From the NCBI GenBank assembly GCA_002708845.1, contig PAPI01000018.1, forward strand, positions 1 to 64,000: a stretch of 64,000 nt of DNA, read 5' to 3'. The stretch is from Leeuwenhoekiella sp. GTDB taxonomy: Bacteria > Bacteroidota > Bacteroidia > Flavobacteriales > Flavobacteriaceae. The notes under the pieces are model-generated. The model was not told where the DNA came from, did no database searches, and saw only the letters and a list, made by a program, of their open reading frames with translations. Made by a program: the position numbers and the translations under genes. This document shows, in pieces, positions 36,909 to 45,804 of this stretch (the stretch's first letter is position 1; every line of letters starts with the position of its first letter).

Positions 36909-38069
36909 ATGATAGATTTTAAAGAAATTCTGGAATACAGTAGAAAACTTTCAGAAGGCTTTTTAAAAGGCAAAAAAAATAAGCTGTTTAAAGAAGACGG
37001 TTTTATTTCTATTGAAGATCAGGAAGCTATTTTAAGAGATTTAAATGACAAAAGCTATTGGACCGAACGCGAAAAAAACCTGGACCAAATAGATGCAGAT
37101 CGTGAGTGGAAGAATATTCAAACCAGAATTTATATACCACAAACCAAAAAATCGAACTATTGGAAATACGCAGCAGCCGCGGTTATACTTTTTGGTATCG
37201 CACTGGGTAGTTATCAATATGCCCCTTGGGACTCTTTTTTGCCGGTTAACGAAAAGTCAAATCATCAAATTATCGTTTCGGGTTCGGACAAAGCCGTCTT
37301 AACACTTGATGATGGTAAAGAAATTGAACTTGCTGAAAACACTTCGTTTAATTCAAAGGATGCAAATCTGGCTAATAATAATCTTTTATATACACCTCAG
37401 GAAACTACGAGTGAGGTTAAATACAATACACTTACCATTCCCAGAGGTGGTAAATTTCAGGTTCAATTGGCAGACGGCACTCGGGTTTGGCTCAACGCAG
37501 ACACCCAAATAAGATATCCCGTGTCTTTTAGAAAAGATCAGCCTAGAGAAGTAGAGCTGGTTTATGGAGAAGCCTATTTTGAAGTGACCTCCAGTGAAAT
37601 TAACGATGGAGCTTCTTTCATTGTAACCCAAAATCAGCAGAAAATAGAAGTTTTAGGTACTCAATTCAATATAAACGCCTACTCCGAAAACAACCTGATT
37701 TATACCACTTTGGTTGAAGGAAGTATCGCCATTAATACAAGTCGGAGCAGTTCTATCCTAAAACCGGGCCAGCAGGCTTTAAATAAAGTAGGAATTCAAG
37801 ATCTGGAAATTATAGCTGTAGAAACAAGCTATGCAACAGCCTGGAAAGACGGCTTCTTTATGTTTCAGGACGAAACCCTGAGCAGCATGATGCAACAACT
37901 TTCAAGATGGTACGATGTGAAAGTTGAATTTGTAAATACCGAAAAACAAAACTATACCTTCTCGGGTAGTCTAAAACGCACAGACCATATTGAAAAACTA
38001 TTAAGAAGCCTGGAACAAACAGGTGAAGTTGAATTTGAAATTAAAAATAAGACGATAATGATAAAATAA
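36909..38069 (+). CDS. fecR: FecR-type anti-sigma factor, locus 3
   Basis: 386-residue single-pass regulator: cytosolic part (1-82), membrane helix (about 83-101, WKYAAAAVILFGIALGSY), FecR domain (about 170-280; LTIPRGGKFQVQLADGTRVWL and YGEAYFEV) and C-terminal DUF4974/STN-like domain (about 318-386; LSSMMQQLSRWYDVKV). It links the STN domain of the locus 3 SusC to the sigma factor at 36170. It ends 113 nt before susC, and that gap holds the antisense-oriented hairpin. Confidence 0.94.
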   Translation: MIDFKEILEYSRKLSEGFLKGKKNKLFKEDGFISIEDQEAILRDLNDKSYWTEREKNLDQIDADREWKNIQTRIYIPQTKKSNYWKYAAAAVILFGIALGSYQYAPWDSFLPVNEKSNHQIIVSGSDKAVLTLDDGKEIELAENTSFNSKDANLANNNLLYTPQETTSEVKYNTLTIPRGGKFQVQLADGTRVWLNADTQIRYPVSFRKDQPREVELVYGEAYFEVTSSEINDGASFIVTQNQQKIEVLGTQFNINAYSENNLIYTTLVEGSIAINTSRSSSILKPGQQALNKVGIQDLEIIAVETSYATAWKDGFFMFQDETLSSMMQQLSRWYDVKVEFVNTEKQNYTFSGSLKRTDHIEKLLRSLEQTGEVEFEIKNKTIMIK

Positions 38070-38073
38070 GCTC

Positions 38074-38170
38074 ATAAAAAAAGGAATTAAAGTAAGCACC
38101 TTCCACAGCAACAAACTAAAATTCCTTCTAAAAACGAATTAATTAAATCAACTGAATGTCTAAATAATCC
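38074..38170 (-). ncRNA. Predicted cis-antisense RNA against the susC leader, locus 3
   Basis: On the minus strand a TAAATTTG box (38183-38176) overlaps the susC start codon, and a hairpin with a seven-T tail ends near 38076. A transcript of about 95 nt complementary to the susC leader is predicted, matching the layout in loci 1 and 2. Its stem is shorter than theirs. Confidence 0.38.
38076..38127 (-). terminator. T-tailed hairpin in the fecR-susC gap, antisense to susC, locus 3
   Basis: AAGGAATT (38081-38088) pairs with AATTCCTT (38120-38127) across a 31-nt loop. On the minus strand it is followed by seven Ts (As at 38076-38082). The stem is weaker than in loci 1 and 2. Confidence 0.5.
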
Positions 38171-38175
38171 TTCCA

Positions 38176-38183
38176 CAAATTTA
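38176..38183 (-). promoter_or_regulatory. Putative -7 box of an antisense promoter at the susC start, locus 3
   Basis: The minus strand reads TAAATTTG across the first base of the susC start codon, as in the other two loci. No TTG -33 element is obvious. Confidence 0.4.
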
Positions 38184-41100
38184 TGAAAATTAAATTGACT
38201 CCCACCCGTGGTTTTATATGCCATGGAATTCATCTATTGCTAATGAGAACATGTATCTTTTTGCTGTGTGCAACTGCTTTTGCCTTCAGCCCTAATTCAG
38301 GTTTTTCTCAAAACGCCCCCATCACTATAACAGAAAAGCAAACCCTTTCTTTAGAGGAAGTATTCGACCTGATTAAAACCCAAACTGATTATCTGTTTGT
38401 TTACCGGTCTGATGGTCGAATGAAAACGCCATCCCTTGATGTGAATATTGGGGTAATTGAAACTTCGAAACTTCTTAATAAAGGACTCGATCCTCTGGGG
38501 TACACCTATCATTTTGAAGACAACACCGTTATTGTTAAAAAGAAAACGATTCAACGGCAATCTACTACTCAACAAGTAGTACAGGTAACAGGGGTGGTAC
38601 GAGATTCACTGGGCGTACCCCTCGCTGGTGCCACTGTACAATTAAAAGATAGCAATCGTGCTGTTTCAACAAATCTTGAAGGGGAATTTAAATTTACTAA
38701 TGTTGCTACAGGTACGAGTCTCTTAATCACTTACATCGGGTTTCTGAATCAGGAGGTTATTCTTACCGCAGATAATGCAAAGAACCTGATAGTGGTTTTA
38801 AAAGAAGACGTGAGTGCTTTAGATGAAGTAGTACTTGTTTCTACCGGATACCAGACTATAGCTAAAGAACGCAGCGCAGGTTCTTTTGCTAAACCAGATA
38901 TGGAGGTTTTTCAAAATCGAAGCAGCACGATGAATGTTGCAGAACGTCTTGATGGTCTAATTCCTGGGCTTACGGTAAATAGTAGTCCTGGTGCAGAACT
39001 ATTTAATCCATTATTGGTTAGAGGATTGGCCACAGTTCAGCTTTTAAACAGCAGTCCTTTGATTGTTGTAGATGGTGTTCCTATTCCAGATATTTCTACA
39101 CAGACTAATAGTGCAGCAGCAATTTCTGGTCTTGCTAATATTAATCCACAGGATATCAGAGATATTACCGTATTAAAGGATGCTACAGCAGCTTCTATAT
39201 GGGGCTCACGAGCCGCTAATGGTGTTATTGTGATCAATACAAAAAGAGGATCTTCCAGCGGAGCTGTAAGTTTTCAATACGACACCTTCATTACTATGGA
39301 TGGCAGACCAGATCAGGATTATTTGCGTACGCTTAAAAGTGCCGACTTTATAGCAGTTGCTGAGCAGATTTTTAATCCTGATATAAATCCCTATGAAAAT
39401 GTGGTAGGTTACGGTACATCAGGAAATGGCATCTCTCCTCATGAACAAATTTTATACGACCGTAATAGAGGAGTAATATCTGAAGGGATTGCAAGACGAA
39501 GATTAGATAGTTTAGCTTCTATAAACAATAGGAGTCAAATCAATCATTTATTTTATAGACCTTCCATCCTTACCACCCACACACTTTCTGCATCTGGAGG
39601 AAAAAAAGGATATTCCTTTTATGCCTCTGGTAATTATACTGGAAGGCAGAGTAACACACCTGGTGAGAAAGATAACAGGTATAAATTAAACCTTAGACAG
39701 AATTTTGATGTTGGTAATCGTATCAATATTGACATCATTACTGATCTCACATATCAGAATAGATTCAGCCCGAATAACATTAATATTAACAGTCGCTTTT
39801 TGCCTTATCAGCTTTTTAGAGATGCTAACGGGAATAATATTGAAACTTCTTATATGACCGAGTTAAATGAGGAGGTAAGGAGTGAATTTGAGCAGGCAAG
39901 TCTTGTGGACTTAAGTTATACCCCTTTGGATGAATTGGATTTGGCATATACCAAAAACATAACAAAATCCATGAGAAATATTCTGGGTGTTGATTTAGAT
40001 ATCTTTGAGGGCTTAAGATTCCAGGGGACTTATAGCTACACGCTTAATGCAGTGGATAATGAAGAGTACACTGATCATTTAGCCATTGCAGAAAGACAAG
40101 AACTCGTTGAATACACTGTCGTTTCTTCACCAGGGGCAACACCACAATATATAATACCCAATACAGGAGGGAAGTATGCTACGAGAAGTTCAGACGTAGA
40201 AGCCTGGACCGTAAGAAATCAATTGTCTTTTGGAAAAGATTGGAACGATAGAATGCATCAGCTTAACATAATCGCTGGACACGAAGCACAAGAGCAGATG
40301 AGCACTACCAAACTTAGTCAAGTAAGAGGGTATGATGATAGGCTACAAAGCTATGAACAAAGAGAATATGGAACCTACGCAATCCCCATTGGGAATTTTC
40401 TGGGTAATGTAGTAAAACCCAATTTTTTTGAGTTCTTCCCCGGTTATGGTGGTCTGAGTAATCTTCAACCCTTAATCGCCGAGCGCTATTTCGCTAGAAA
40501 TGAAACCACAACGCGATTCGTTTCCTATTATGGAAATGCAGCATATACGTTTAATCGTAAATACACCTTAAATGCAAGTATAAGAGCTGACCAAAGTAAC
40601 CTTTTCGGGCTAGACAAATCTGCTCAAAACAGACCCGTATGGAGTGTTGGTGGTAAATGGAATATAGGAAGGGAATCTTTCTTTCAAAGTGCAGATTGGT
40701 TAAATTCTTTGGCCTTAAGAGCCACATATGGTATCACAGGGAATGCTCCTAAACCGGGAGATGCAGCATCATTTGATATTTTAGTACCTCTATCGTCACC
40801 CTTTTTTCCTGAAACCGGTCTTCGCATATCTACACCAGGTAACCGCAAATTAAGTTGGGAAAGAACGGCTACCACAAACTTAGGGATCGATTATAATATC
40901 AACAGTCGTATTACAGGATCACTGGATTATTATAAAAGAAAAACCTCAGATCTATTGGGAACTATTCCTACAAATGTATTTACCGGATACAGTTCTGTAC
41001 GGGGAAACCTAGGTGATTTAGAAAATGATGGTTTCGAAATAGGATTGAATACGATAAATATTGCATTAAAAGATTTTACCTGGTCTTCCCAGTTGAATAT

Positions 41101-41857
41101 GGCTTTTAATGAAAATAAAATTACAAATTTAAGATTCATCACAGAGACCACTACAGGTGATGTAAGAGTTGATGAGCAGTTTGTAGTAGGATATCCTGCA
41201 TTTTCTCTTTTTGCTTTTGATTATGCCGGTCTGGATGAAAATGGAGATCCTCAGGTACGATTAGCAGATGGTACCATTACAACTGAACCTAATGTAACTA
41301 CTCCAGAAGATATCAAACACATGGGTACCACACAACCCAAATGGAATGGTGGTTTTGGAAATACATTCAATTACAAAAATATTTCTTTAAATGTAAACAC
41401 GGTGTTTAGTTTGGGTCATGTAATGCGCAGAGATGTGAATGACCGCTATTCAGGTACACGATTGGATGCTGCTAATTACAACTTTACCTCAGGAAATATT
41501 AATGAAGATTTCCTAGATCGTTGGATGGAGCCTGGAGATGAGGAGTTTACTAACATTCCTAGGTTTGTAGATATAGAAAGTGGAAATAGAGATACTGATT
41601 ACTACGTAGATGGAGACATTAATATAATAAGTGCTTCCTATATCAAAATAAGAGATATCAACCTGCTTTATCGCTTACCCAATAACATATTTGGAAATTC
41701 CGGTATTGATCAAGTTACCATAAGAGGTCAGGTTTCTAATATATTATTATGGGCAGATAATGATTATGGAATTGATCCTGAATACCATTTTTATGGAGGT
41801 TCAAGAGTGCTCAGAAGAGGACAAAGGGTGACTTTAGGTCTAAATGTAAAATTCTAA
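38183..41857 (+). CDS. susC: SusC/RagA TonB-dependent outer-membrane transporter with STN domain, locus 3
   Basis: 1224-residue intact transporter. Order: signal peptide (about 15-42), STN domain (about 50-115; LEEVFDLIKTQTDYLFVYR), carboxypeptidase-like domain (about 133-210; VVRDSLGVPLAGATVQLKD), plug (about 225-370, with INPQDIRDITVLKDATAAS), and barrel ending VTLGLNVKF. It is close to the frameshifted locus 2 protein (shared STGYQ-x-I/A-KERSAGSF and NLFGLDKSAQN) and more distant from locus 1. It starts MKIKL in the shared CAAATTTATG context. SusD follows after 12 nt. Confidence 0.95.
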   Translation: MKIKLTPTRGFICHGIHLLLMRTCIFLLCATAFAFSPNSGFSQNAPITITEKQTLSLEEVFDLIKTQTDYLFVYRSDGRMKTPSLDVNIGVIETSKLLNKGLDPLGYTYHFEDNTVIVKKKTIQRQSTTQQVVQVTGVVRDSLGVPLAGATVQLKDSNRAVSTNLEGEFKFTNVATGTSLLITYIGFLNQEVILTADNAKNLIVVLKEDVSALDEVVLVSTGYQTIAKERSAGSFAKPDMEVFQNRSSTMNVAERLDGLIPGLTVNSSPGAELFNPLLVRGLATVQLLNSSPLIVVDGVPIPDISTQTNSAAAISGLANINPQDIRDITVLKDATAASIWGSRAANGVIVINTKRGSSSGAVSFQYDTFITMDGRPDQDYLRTLKSADFIAVAEQIFNPDINPYENVVGYGTSGNGISPHEQILYDRNRGVISEGIARRRLDSLASINNRSQINHLFYRPSILTTHTLSASGGKKGYSFYASGNYTGRQSNTPGEKDNRYKLNLRQNFDVGNRINIDIITDLTYQNRFSPNNININSRFLPYQLFRDANGNNIETSYMTELNEEVRSEFEQASLVDLSYTPLDELDLAYTKNITKSMRNILGVDLDIFEGLRFQGTYSYTLNAVDNEEYTDHLAIAERQELVEYTVVSSPGATPQYIIPNTGGKYATRSSDVEAWTVRNQLSFGKDWNDRMHQLNIIAGHEAQEQMSTTKLSQVRGYDDRLQSYEQREYGTYAIPIGNFLGNVVKPNFFEFFPGYGGLSNLQPLIAERYFARNETTTRFVSYYGNAAYTFNRKYTLNASIRADQSNLFGLDKSAQNRPVWSVGGKWNIGRESFFQSADWLNSLALRATYGITGNAPKPGDAASFDILVPLSSPFFPETGLRISTPGNRKLSWERTATTNLGIDYNINSRITGSLDYYKRKTSDLLGTIPTNVFTGYSSVRGNLGDLENDGFEIGLNTINIALKDFTWSSQLNMAFNENKITNLRFITETTTGDVRVDEQFVVGYPAFSLFAFDYAGLDENGDPQVRLADGTITTEPNVTTPEDIKHMGTTQPKWNGGFGNTFNYKNISLNVNTVFSLGHVMRRDVNDRYSGTRLDAANYNFTSGNINEDFLDRWMEPGDEEFTNIPRFVDIESGNRDTDYYVDGDINIISASYIKIRDINLLYRLPNNIFGNSGIDQVTIRGQVSNILLWADNDYGIDPEYHFYGGSRVLRRGQRVTLGLNVKF

Positions 41858-41869
41858 AAAAATCGCATT

Positions 41870-43291
41870 ATGAAGAATATATATAAAACGTATTATAAAA
41901 TACTTATTTGTTTAAGTGTCCTTGTATTTGCTTCTTGTTCAAATGAATTTCTGGAAATAGTTCCTAAAGGACAGCTCATAGGTGAAAAAGTGGTGGACTA
42001 TAATAAGCTGTTTTACAATCTGAATCTGGTAAATCTTGGATCTGCCAGTGGCCAGGCCTATTTGGGAGCAGAATCAACAGCTTTTGAACCTTATTTCAGC
42101 AATACTGAACTTCGTAGACAACGGTTTTTTAAGTGGGAAGCAAACGTCTATGACAATGATGAGAATATGGGCGAACTGGAGGTACCCATGGAGAATCTTT
42201 ATATCTACAATAAGATTATTAACGAGGTACTGATTGCTACAGATGGTACTGAAGAGCAAAAACGTGTCCTGCAAGCCGAGGCGAAGGCAGGACGGGCCTG
42301 GGTTTATTTTCTCATGGTAAACTATTTTGGTATGCCATACAATGACCAGACATCTTCAACAGATCTTGGTTTTCCAATAATTACTGTAGCCGATCTGGCT
42401 GCTACTGATTTTAAGAGAGCAACTGTTCAGGAAAACTATGATCTAATAATAAAGGATCTTACAGAGGCAATACCCGATTTGCCTACACGGACAGACAGTA
42501 GATTTAGATTTACAAGAGCAGCTGCCAAGGGACTCCTGGGAAAGGTTTATACATTTATGGGAAAATTTGCAGAGGCACGACCTTTACTTAATGAGGCATT
42601 GGTAGAACAATACAATTTAGGAATAGAAGTTGGACTAATTGATTATAACGAGCAGTATGAAAGACCTAATGCACAACTTGATCCTCAAAATCTTTATGGA
42701 AAGCAAATTGTTGTTGCTGCTATTGCCAATAGACAATATGAATTGGTGGTTAAACCTGAGGTGATGGCCTTATATAATGAAAATGATTTACGTTTTCAAT
42801 TGCTATATAGAAACACACTTCAATCTGGTGCTCCCATACCTATAGACGGTGCTTACAAAAAGAATGTTGGAACTTCTCAAAGTCAGATTGGTGTGCGCGT
42901 TCCAGAATTATATTTACTTAGTGCAGAAGTAAAATGTCGTCTTAATGATCTTTCTGGTGCTGTGGATGATGTTGAGTTCCTGCGTGAAAGAAGGTTGATG
43001 ACTGGATTCACTGAGGTTCCCGCCGAAATTGCATCAGACCGTGAGGCGTTGCTACGCTTTATATTTGATGAACGTTTACGTGAGTTTGCGCTAGAAGGAT
43101 ACCACTGGTTCGATATGAGAAGATTAACAGTAGATCCTGACATTCCAACGCCTGTTTCCAGCTACACCCACAAGATTTATAATGCAGATGGTTCGCTGCA
43201 AGACGAGTTCCAACTCACACAAGAGCGCTTAGTAATTAAATTTTCCCCAACTGTTATGGATCAAAATCCTAACCTTATAAATAATGATTAA
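41870..43291 (+). CDS. susD: SusD/RagB-type surface lipoprotein, locus 3
   Basis: 473-residue lipoprotein (lipobox FASC, C23) beginning SNEFLEIVPKGQLIGEKVVDY. SusD hallmarks are AEAKAGRAWVYFLMVNYFG and the C-terminal FDERLREFALEGYHWFDMRR. It is a clear paralogue of the locus 2 protein along its whole length (same FEPYF/Y-S..ELR-x-RRFFKWEA segment). It is followed by a strong T-tailed hairpin (43304-43347), so much of the susCD message probably ends there. Confidence 0.93.
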   Translation: MKNIYKTYYKILICLSVLVFASCSNEFLEIVPKGQLIGEKVVDYNKLFYNLNLVNLGSASGQAYLGAESTAFEPYFSNTELRRQRFFKWEANVYDNDENMGELEVPMENLYIYNKIINEVLIATDGTEEQKRVLQAEAKAGRAWVYFLMVNYFGMPYNDQTSSTDLGFPIITVADLAATDFKRATVQENYDLIIKDLTEAIPDLPTRTDSRFRFTRAAAKGLLGKVYTFMGKFAEARPLLNEALVEQYNLGIEVGLIDYNEQYERPNAQLDPQNLYGKQIVVAAIANRQYELVVKPEVMALYNENDLRFQLLYRNTLQSGAPIPIDGAYKKNVGTSQSQIGVRVPELYLLSAEVKCRLNDLSGAVDDVEFLRERRLMTGFTEVPAEIASDREALLRFIFDERLREFALEGYHWFDMRRLTVDPDIPTPVSSYTHKIYNADGSLQDEFQLTQERLVIKFSPTVMDQNPNLINND

Positions 43292-43303
43292 GTGACATAA
43301 TAT

Positions 43304-43347
43304 GAGGTTCGAAATGAATTAACATTCTTAGTAGAACCTCTTTTTTT
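43304..43347 (+). terminator. Intrinsic terminator after the locus 3 susD
   Basis: GAGGTTC (43304-43310) pairs with GAACCTC (43334-43340), followed directly by seven Ts (43341-43347). It lies in the 68-nt gap before the thioredoxin gene and would reduce read-through from susCD into the redox genes. Confidence 0.75.
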
Positions 43348-43359
43348 AAATAAAAAATT

Positions 43360-44406
43360 ATGAAAAGAATAATTCTTTTAATACTCATTATACACACGGG
43401 TATTGTAAGCTTTGGTCAGGGAGTGCAATTTGCTGAGACAGATTTAGAGGGAGCTTTGGCAATGGCCCAGGAGCAAAACAAACACGTATTTATCGATTTT
43501 TACACCAACTGGTGCGCGCCCTGTAAGATGATGGATAAACAGGTATTTCCACAACAAAATGTAGGAAAATATTTTAATTCAAAATTTATAAGCCTAAAGG
43601 TAAATGCCGAAAAAGAAGGTGTTGAACTGGCTAAAAAGTATGGGATTAAAGCCTATCCCACTTTCGTGATTCTGGATAAAACCGGGGCTATGAAACATAT
43701 TTTTGCAGGAGGTATACTTGACGGTGATAAGTTTATTGCTACTGTGGATAATGCGTTTGATCCTCAAAAGGCTTTTGGTAGTCTAAAAAGCCGCGTAGAC
43801 GCAGGTGAAAAAAGCATTGCCTTACAGGCAACATACCTGCAGGCCTTGATGAATACCCACACCGAAAACCCGGAACCAGAGGTTGAGGCATTTTACAATT
43901 CATTAAGTAAGGAAGAAAAAATAAGAAAAGAAACCGTATTTATCTATGAATTTTTTGCCCCTTTCGGCTCTGAAAAAGCAAAGTTTTTTGAAGAAAATCG
44001 AGCTCAATTCAGGCAGATTGCCAACACTTCAAAAATAGATTCTATTCTTAGAAGTAAATATGAAAACCATATGGGTACTATAACCAAAGGATATACCCAG
44101 GACGTGACTATGGACGAAATTAAAAAAACCGAAAAACACGTCTATGCTTTAGGAATAAAGGAGTTAAAAAGCTTACCCGTTATGATTGCGGGAGCAAAAT
44201 TACAACTCACGCAAGAAGGAAAAGAACAGTTCTTAAAAACGGTAGAAGAAACAATTCCAAGCCTTACCGATAATGAAAAGGATATAATGCTGTACCAAAC
44301 TATCCCGGGGCTTAAAAAATTACTATCAGAAAGCGATAAGCAACACTTATTAACTCTGGTATCTAATGAAGATGTCAAGGGATATATAAAAAGAAGTATC
44401 AATTGA
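43360..44406 (+). CDS. Exported thioredoxin-fold protein (DsbD-gamma/thioredoxin-like), locus 3
   Basis: 348-residue exported protein (signal peptide to about residue 19, VSFGQ). The thioredoxin domain is N-terminal (about 25-130) with FYTNWCAPCKMMD (C52/C55) and the cis-proline segment KAYPTFVILDKTG. Residues 135-348 are a helical region of unknown role. This order is the reverse of the TPR-TlpA proteins of loci 1 and 2. It lies between susD (beyond a terminator) and the TlpA lipoprotein gene. Confidence 0.88.
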   Translation: MKRIILLILIIHTGIVSFGQGVQFAETDLEGALAMAQEQNKHVFIDFYTNWCAPCKMMDKQVFPQQNVGKYFNSKFISLKVNAEKEGVELAKKYGIKAYPTFVILDKTGAMKHIFAGGILDGDKFIATVDNAFDPQKAFGSLKSRVDAGEKSIALQATYLQALMNTHTENPEPEVEAFYNSLSKEEKIRKETVFIYEFFAPFGSEKAKFFEENRAQFRQIANTSKIDSILRSKYENHMGTITKGYTQDVTMDEIKKTEKHVYALGIKELKSLPVMIAGAKLQLTQEGKEQFLKTVEETIPSLTDNEKDIMLYQTIPGLKKLLSESDKQHLLTLVSNEDVKGYIKRSIN

Positions 44407-44480
44407 TCGATACTCTTCATGGACGCTCAAAACATACCATTAAATGTGCTCTTTAAGAGTTCAAGTATAAAAAAACTACG

Positions 44481-45671
44481 ATGAAAACGACACATCATAC
44501 TAAATCAAAACTATTAAATGCTCTTTGGGAATTTTCCAGTTTGGCTGTGCTCCTAGCTATAATCCTGATGGCGATGGGCTCTTGCAAGGACGAGAAAAAG
44601 GAAGGCGCAAATCCTGATGGTTACCATATAACTGGAACTATAAAGCAGTCTCCAGATGCTTCCCTGGCCGTTCTTACCTATAAACAAAACGATTCAACTT
44701 ATAGAGACTCTTCGGTAGTAACCCAGGGTAAGTTTAGTTTTCAGGGTAAAGTAGCCCATCCGGTAGATGCCATGATCCTCCTGCGCCATGGAAATAGCTT
44801 TCCGGAAACCGAGTGGCAGGCAGATACCTTTCATTTTTTTATAGAAAATAGTGAAATGGTTCTCACCGCTAACGATTCCATAAAAAAAGCAAATCTAACA
44901 GGATCACGGAGTACAGCTGAAGCTGAAGAAATAGACCAAAAAATCAGTCCTTTTACTGCGGAGATAATTGCTCTTTACGACCGTATGGATGGAAGAAGTA
45001 AAGAAGAGCGCCTCATGACTCATGACACCATACAAATGTACGTAGACAGTATTAGAACGACAGCCCATAATTTTATTATGACCCATCCGGACTCCTATAT
45101 AGCTTTACAGCGATTTCAGCGGCACGAAATGCCCAAAAATTTTGACCCCATTGAAGCGGAGAAGAATTTCAACTCACTATTTGGCGAAGAACTACAGCAA
45201 ACCAAGGTGGGTAAGGCTATAGCTGAAAAAATAAGCATTGCAAAAAACTCACAATTAGGTAAGGAAGCACCAGATTTTACCCAGAAAACCCCGGAAGGAG
45301 AAGATTTTAGATTGAGCTCCCTGCGCGGTAAATATGTCTTAGTAGATTTCTGGGCAGCCTGGTGTAAACCCTGTCGTGCTGAAAATCCATTTGTAGTTAA
45401 GGCTTATAATAAGTACAAAGATAAAAACTTTGAGATTGTAGGCGTTTCTCTTGATGCCGATAAAGGATCGTGGGTGGCGGCTATAGAAAAGGACGGTCTT
45501 CCCTGGATTCACGTAAGCGATCTTAAACATTGGAAAAACGAAGTAGCACTTCAATACGATATCAATTCAGTACCTGCGAATGTACTTATCAATCCAGATG
45601 GAATTATCATTGACAAAAATCTTCGTGGTGAAGCCCTAACTGAAAAACTTTCAGAGATTTTTCCAAATTGA
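44481..45671 (+). CDS. TlpA family disulfide reductase, DUF4369-type lipoprotein, locus 3
   Basis: 396-residue lipoprotein (lipobox MGSC, C35, after a long N-terminal extension). The N-terminal DUF4369-like domain begins YHITGTIKQ. The C-terminal TlpA/ResA-like domain has FWAAWCKPC (C295/C298) and the cis-proline region NSVPANVLINPDG. WCKPC differs from the WCAPC of the two paralogues. The lysine in the active site may change reactivity. It ends at a terminator (45686-45710). Confidence 0.92.
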   Translation: MKTTHHTKSKLLNALWEFSSLAVLLAIILMAMGSCKDEKKEGANPDGYHITGTIKQSPDASLAVLTYKQNDSTYRDSSVVTQGKFSFQGKVAHPVDAMILLRHGNSFPETEWQADTFHFFIENSEMVLTANDSIKKANLTGSRSTAEAEEIDQKISPFTAEIIALYDRMDGRSKEERLMTHDTIQMYVDSIRTTAHNFIMTHPDSYIALQRFQRHEMPKNFDPIEAEKNFNSLFGEELQQTKVGKAIAEKISIAKNSQLGKEAPDFTQKTPEGEDFRLSSLRGKYVLVDFWAAWCKPCRAENPFVVKAYNKYKDKNFEIVGVSLDADKGSWVAAIEKDGLPWIHVSDLKHWKNEVALQYDINSVPANVLINPDGIIIDKNLRGEALTEKLSEIFPN

Positions 45672-45685
45672 TTTTCTTAAAAATA

Positions 45686-45710
45686 AAATCCCGGCACTAA
45701 TCCGGGTTTT
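45686..45710 (+). terminator. Intrinsic terminator between the TlpA gene and dsbD, locus 3
   Basis: Stem CCCGG/CCGGG (45690-45694 with 45702-45706, 7-nt loop), flanked by AAAAT and TTTT. It makes a compact terminator in the 133-nt gap before dsbD, so dsbD and the M16 gene probably have their own promoter in 45711-45804. Confidence 0.65.
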
Positions 45711-45804
45711 AAAAAAATTTAGCTCTTAGAAATTTGTAACGCTACCGGATTTCCGCAATCTGAGAATGGCCTAAACAGCTATTCTCTTTGCTGAAGGCTG
45801 GTAA

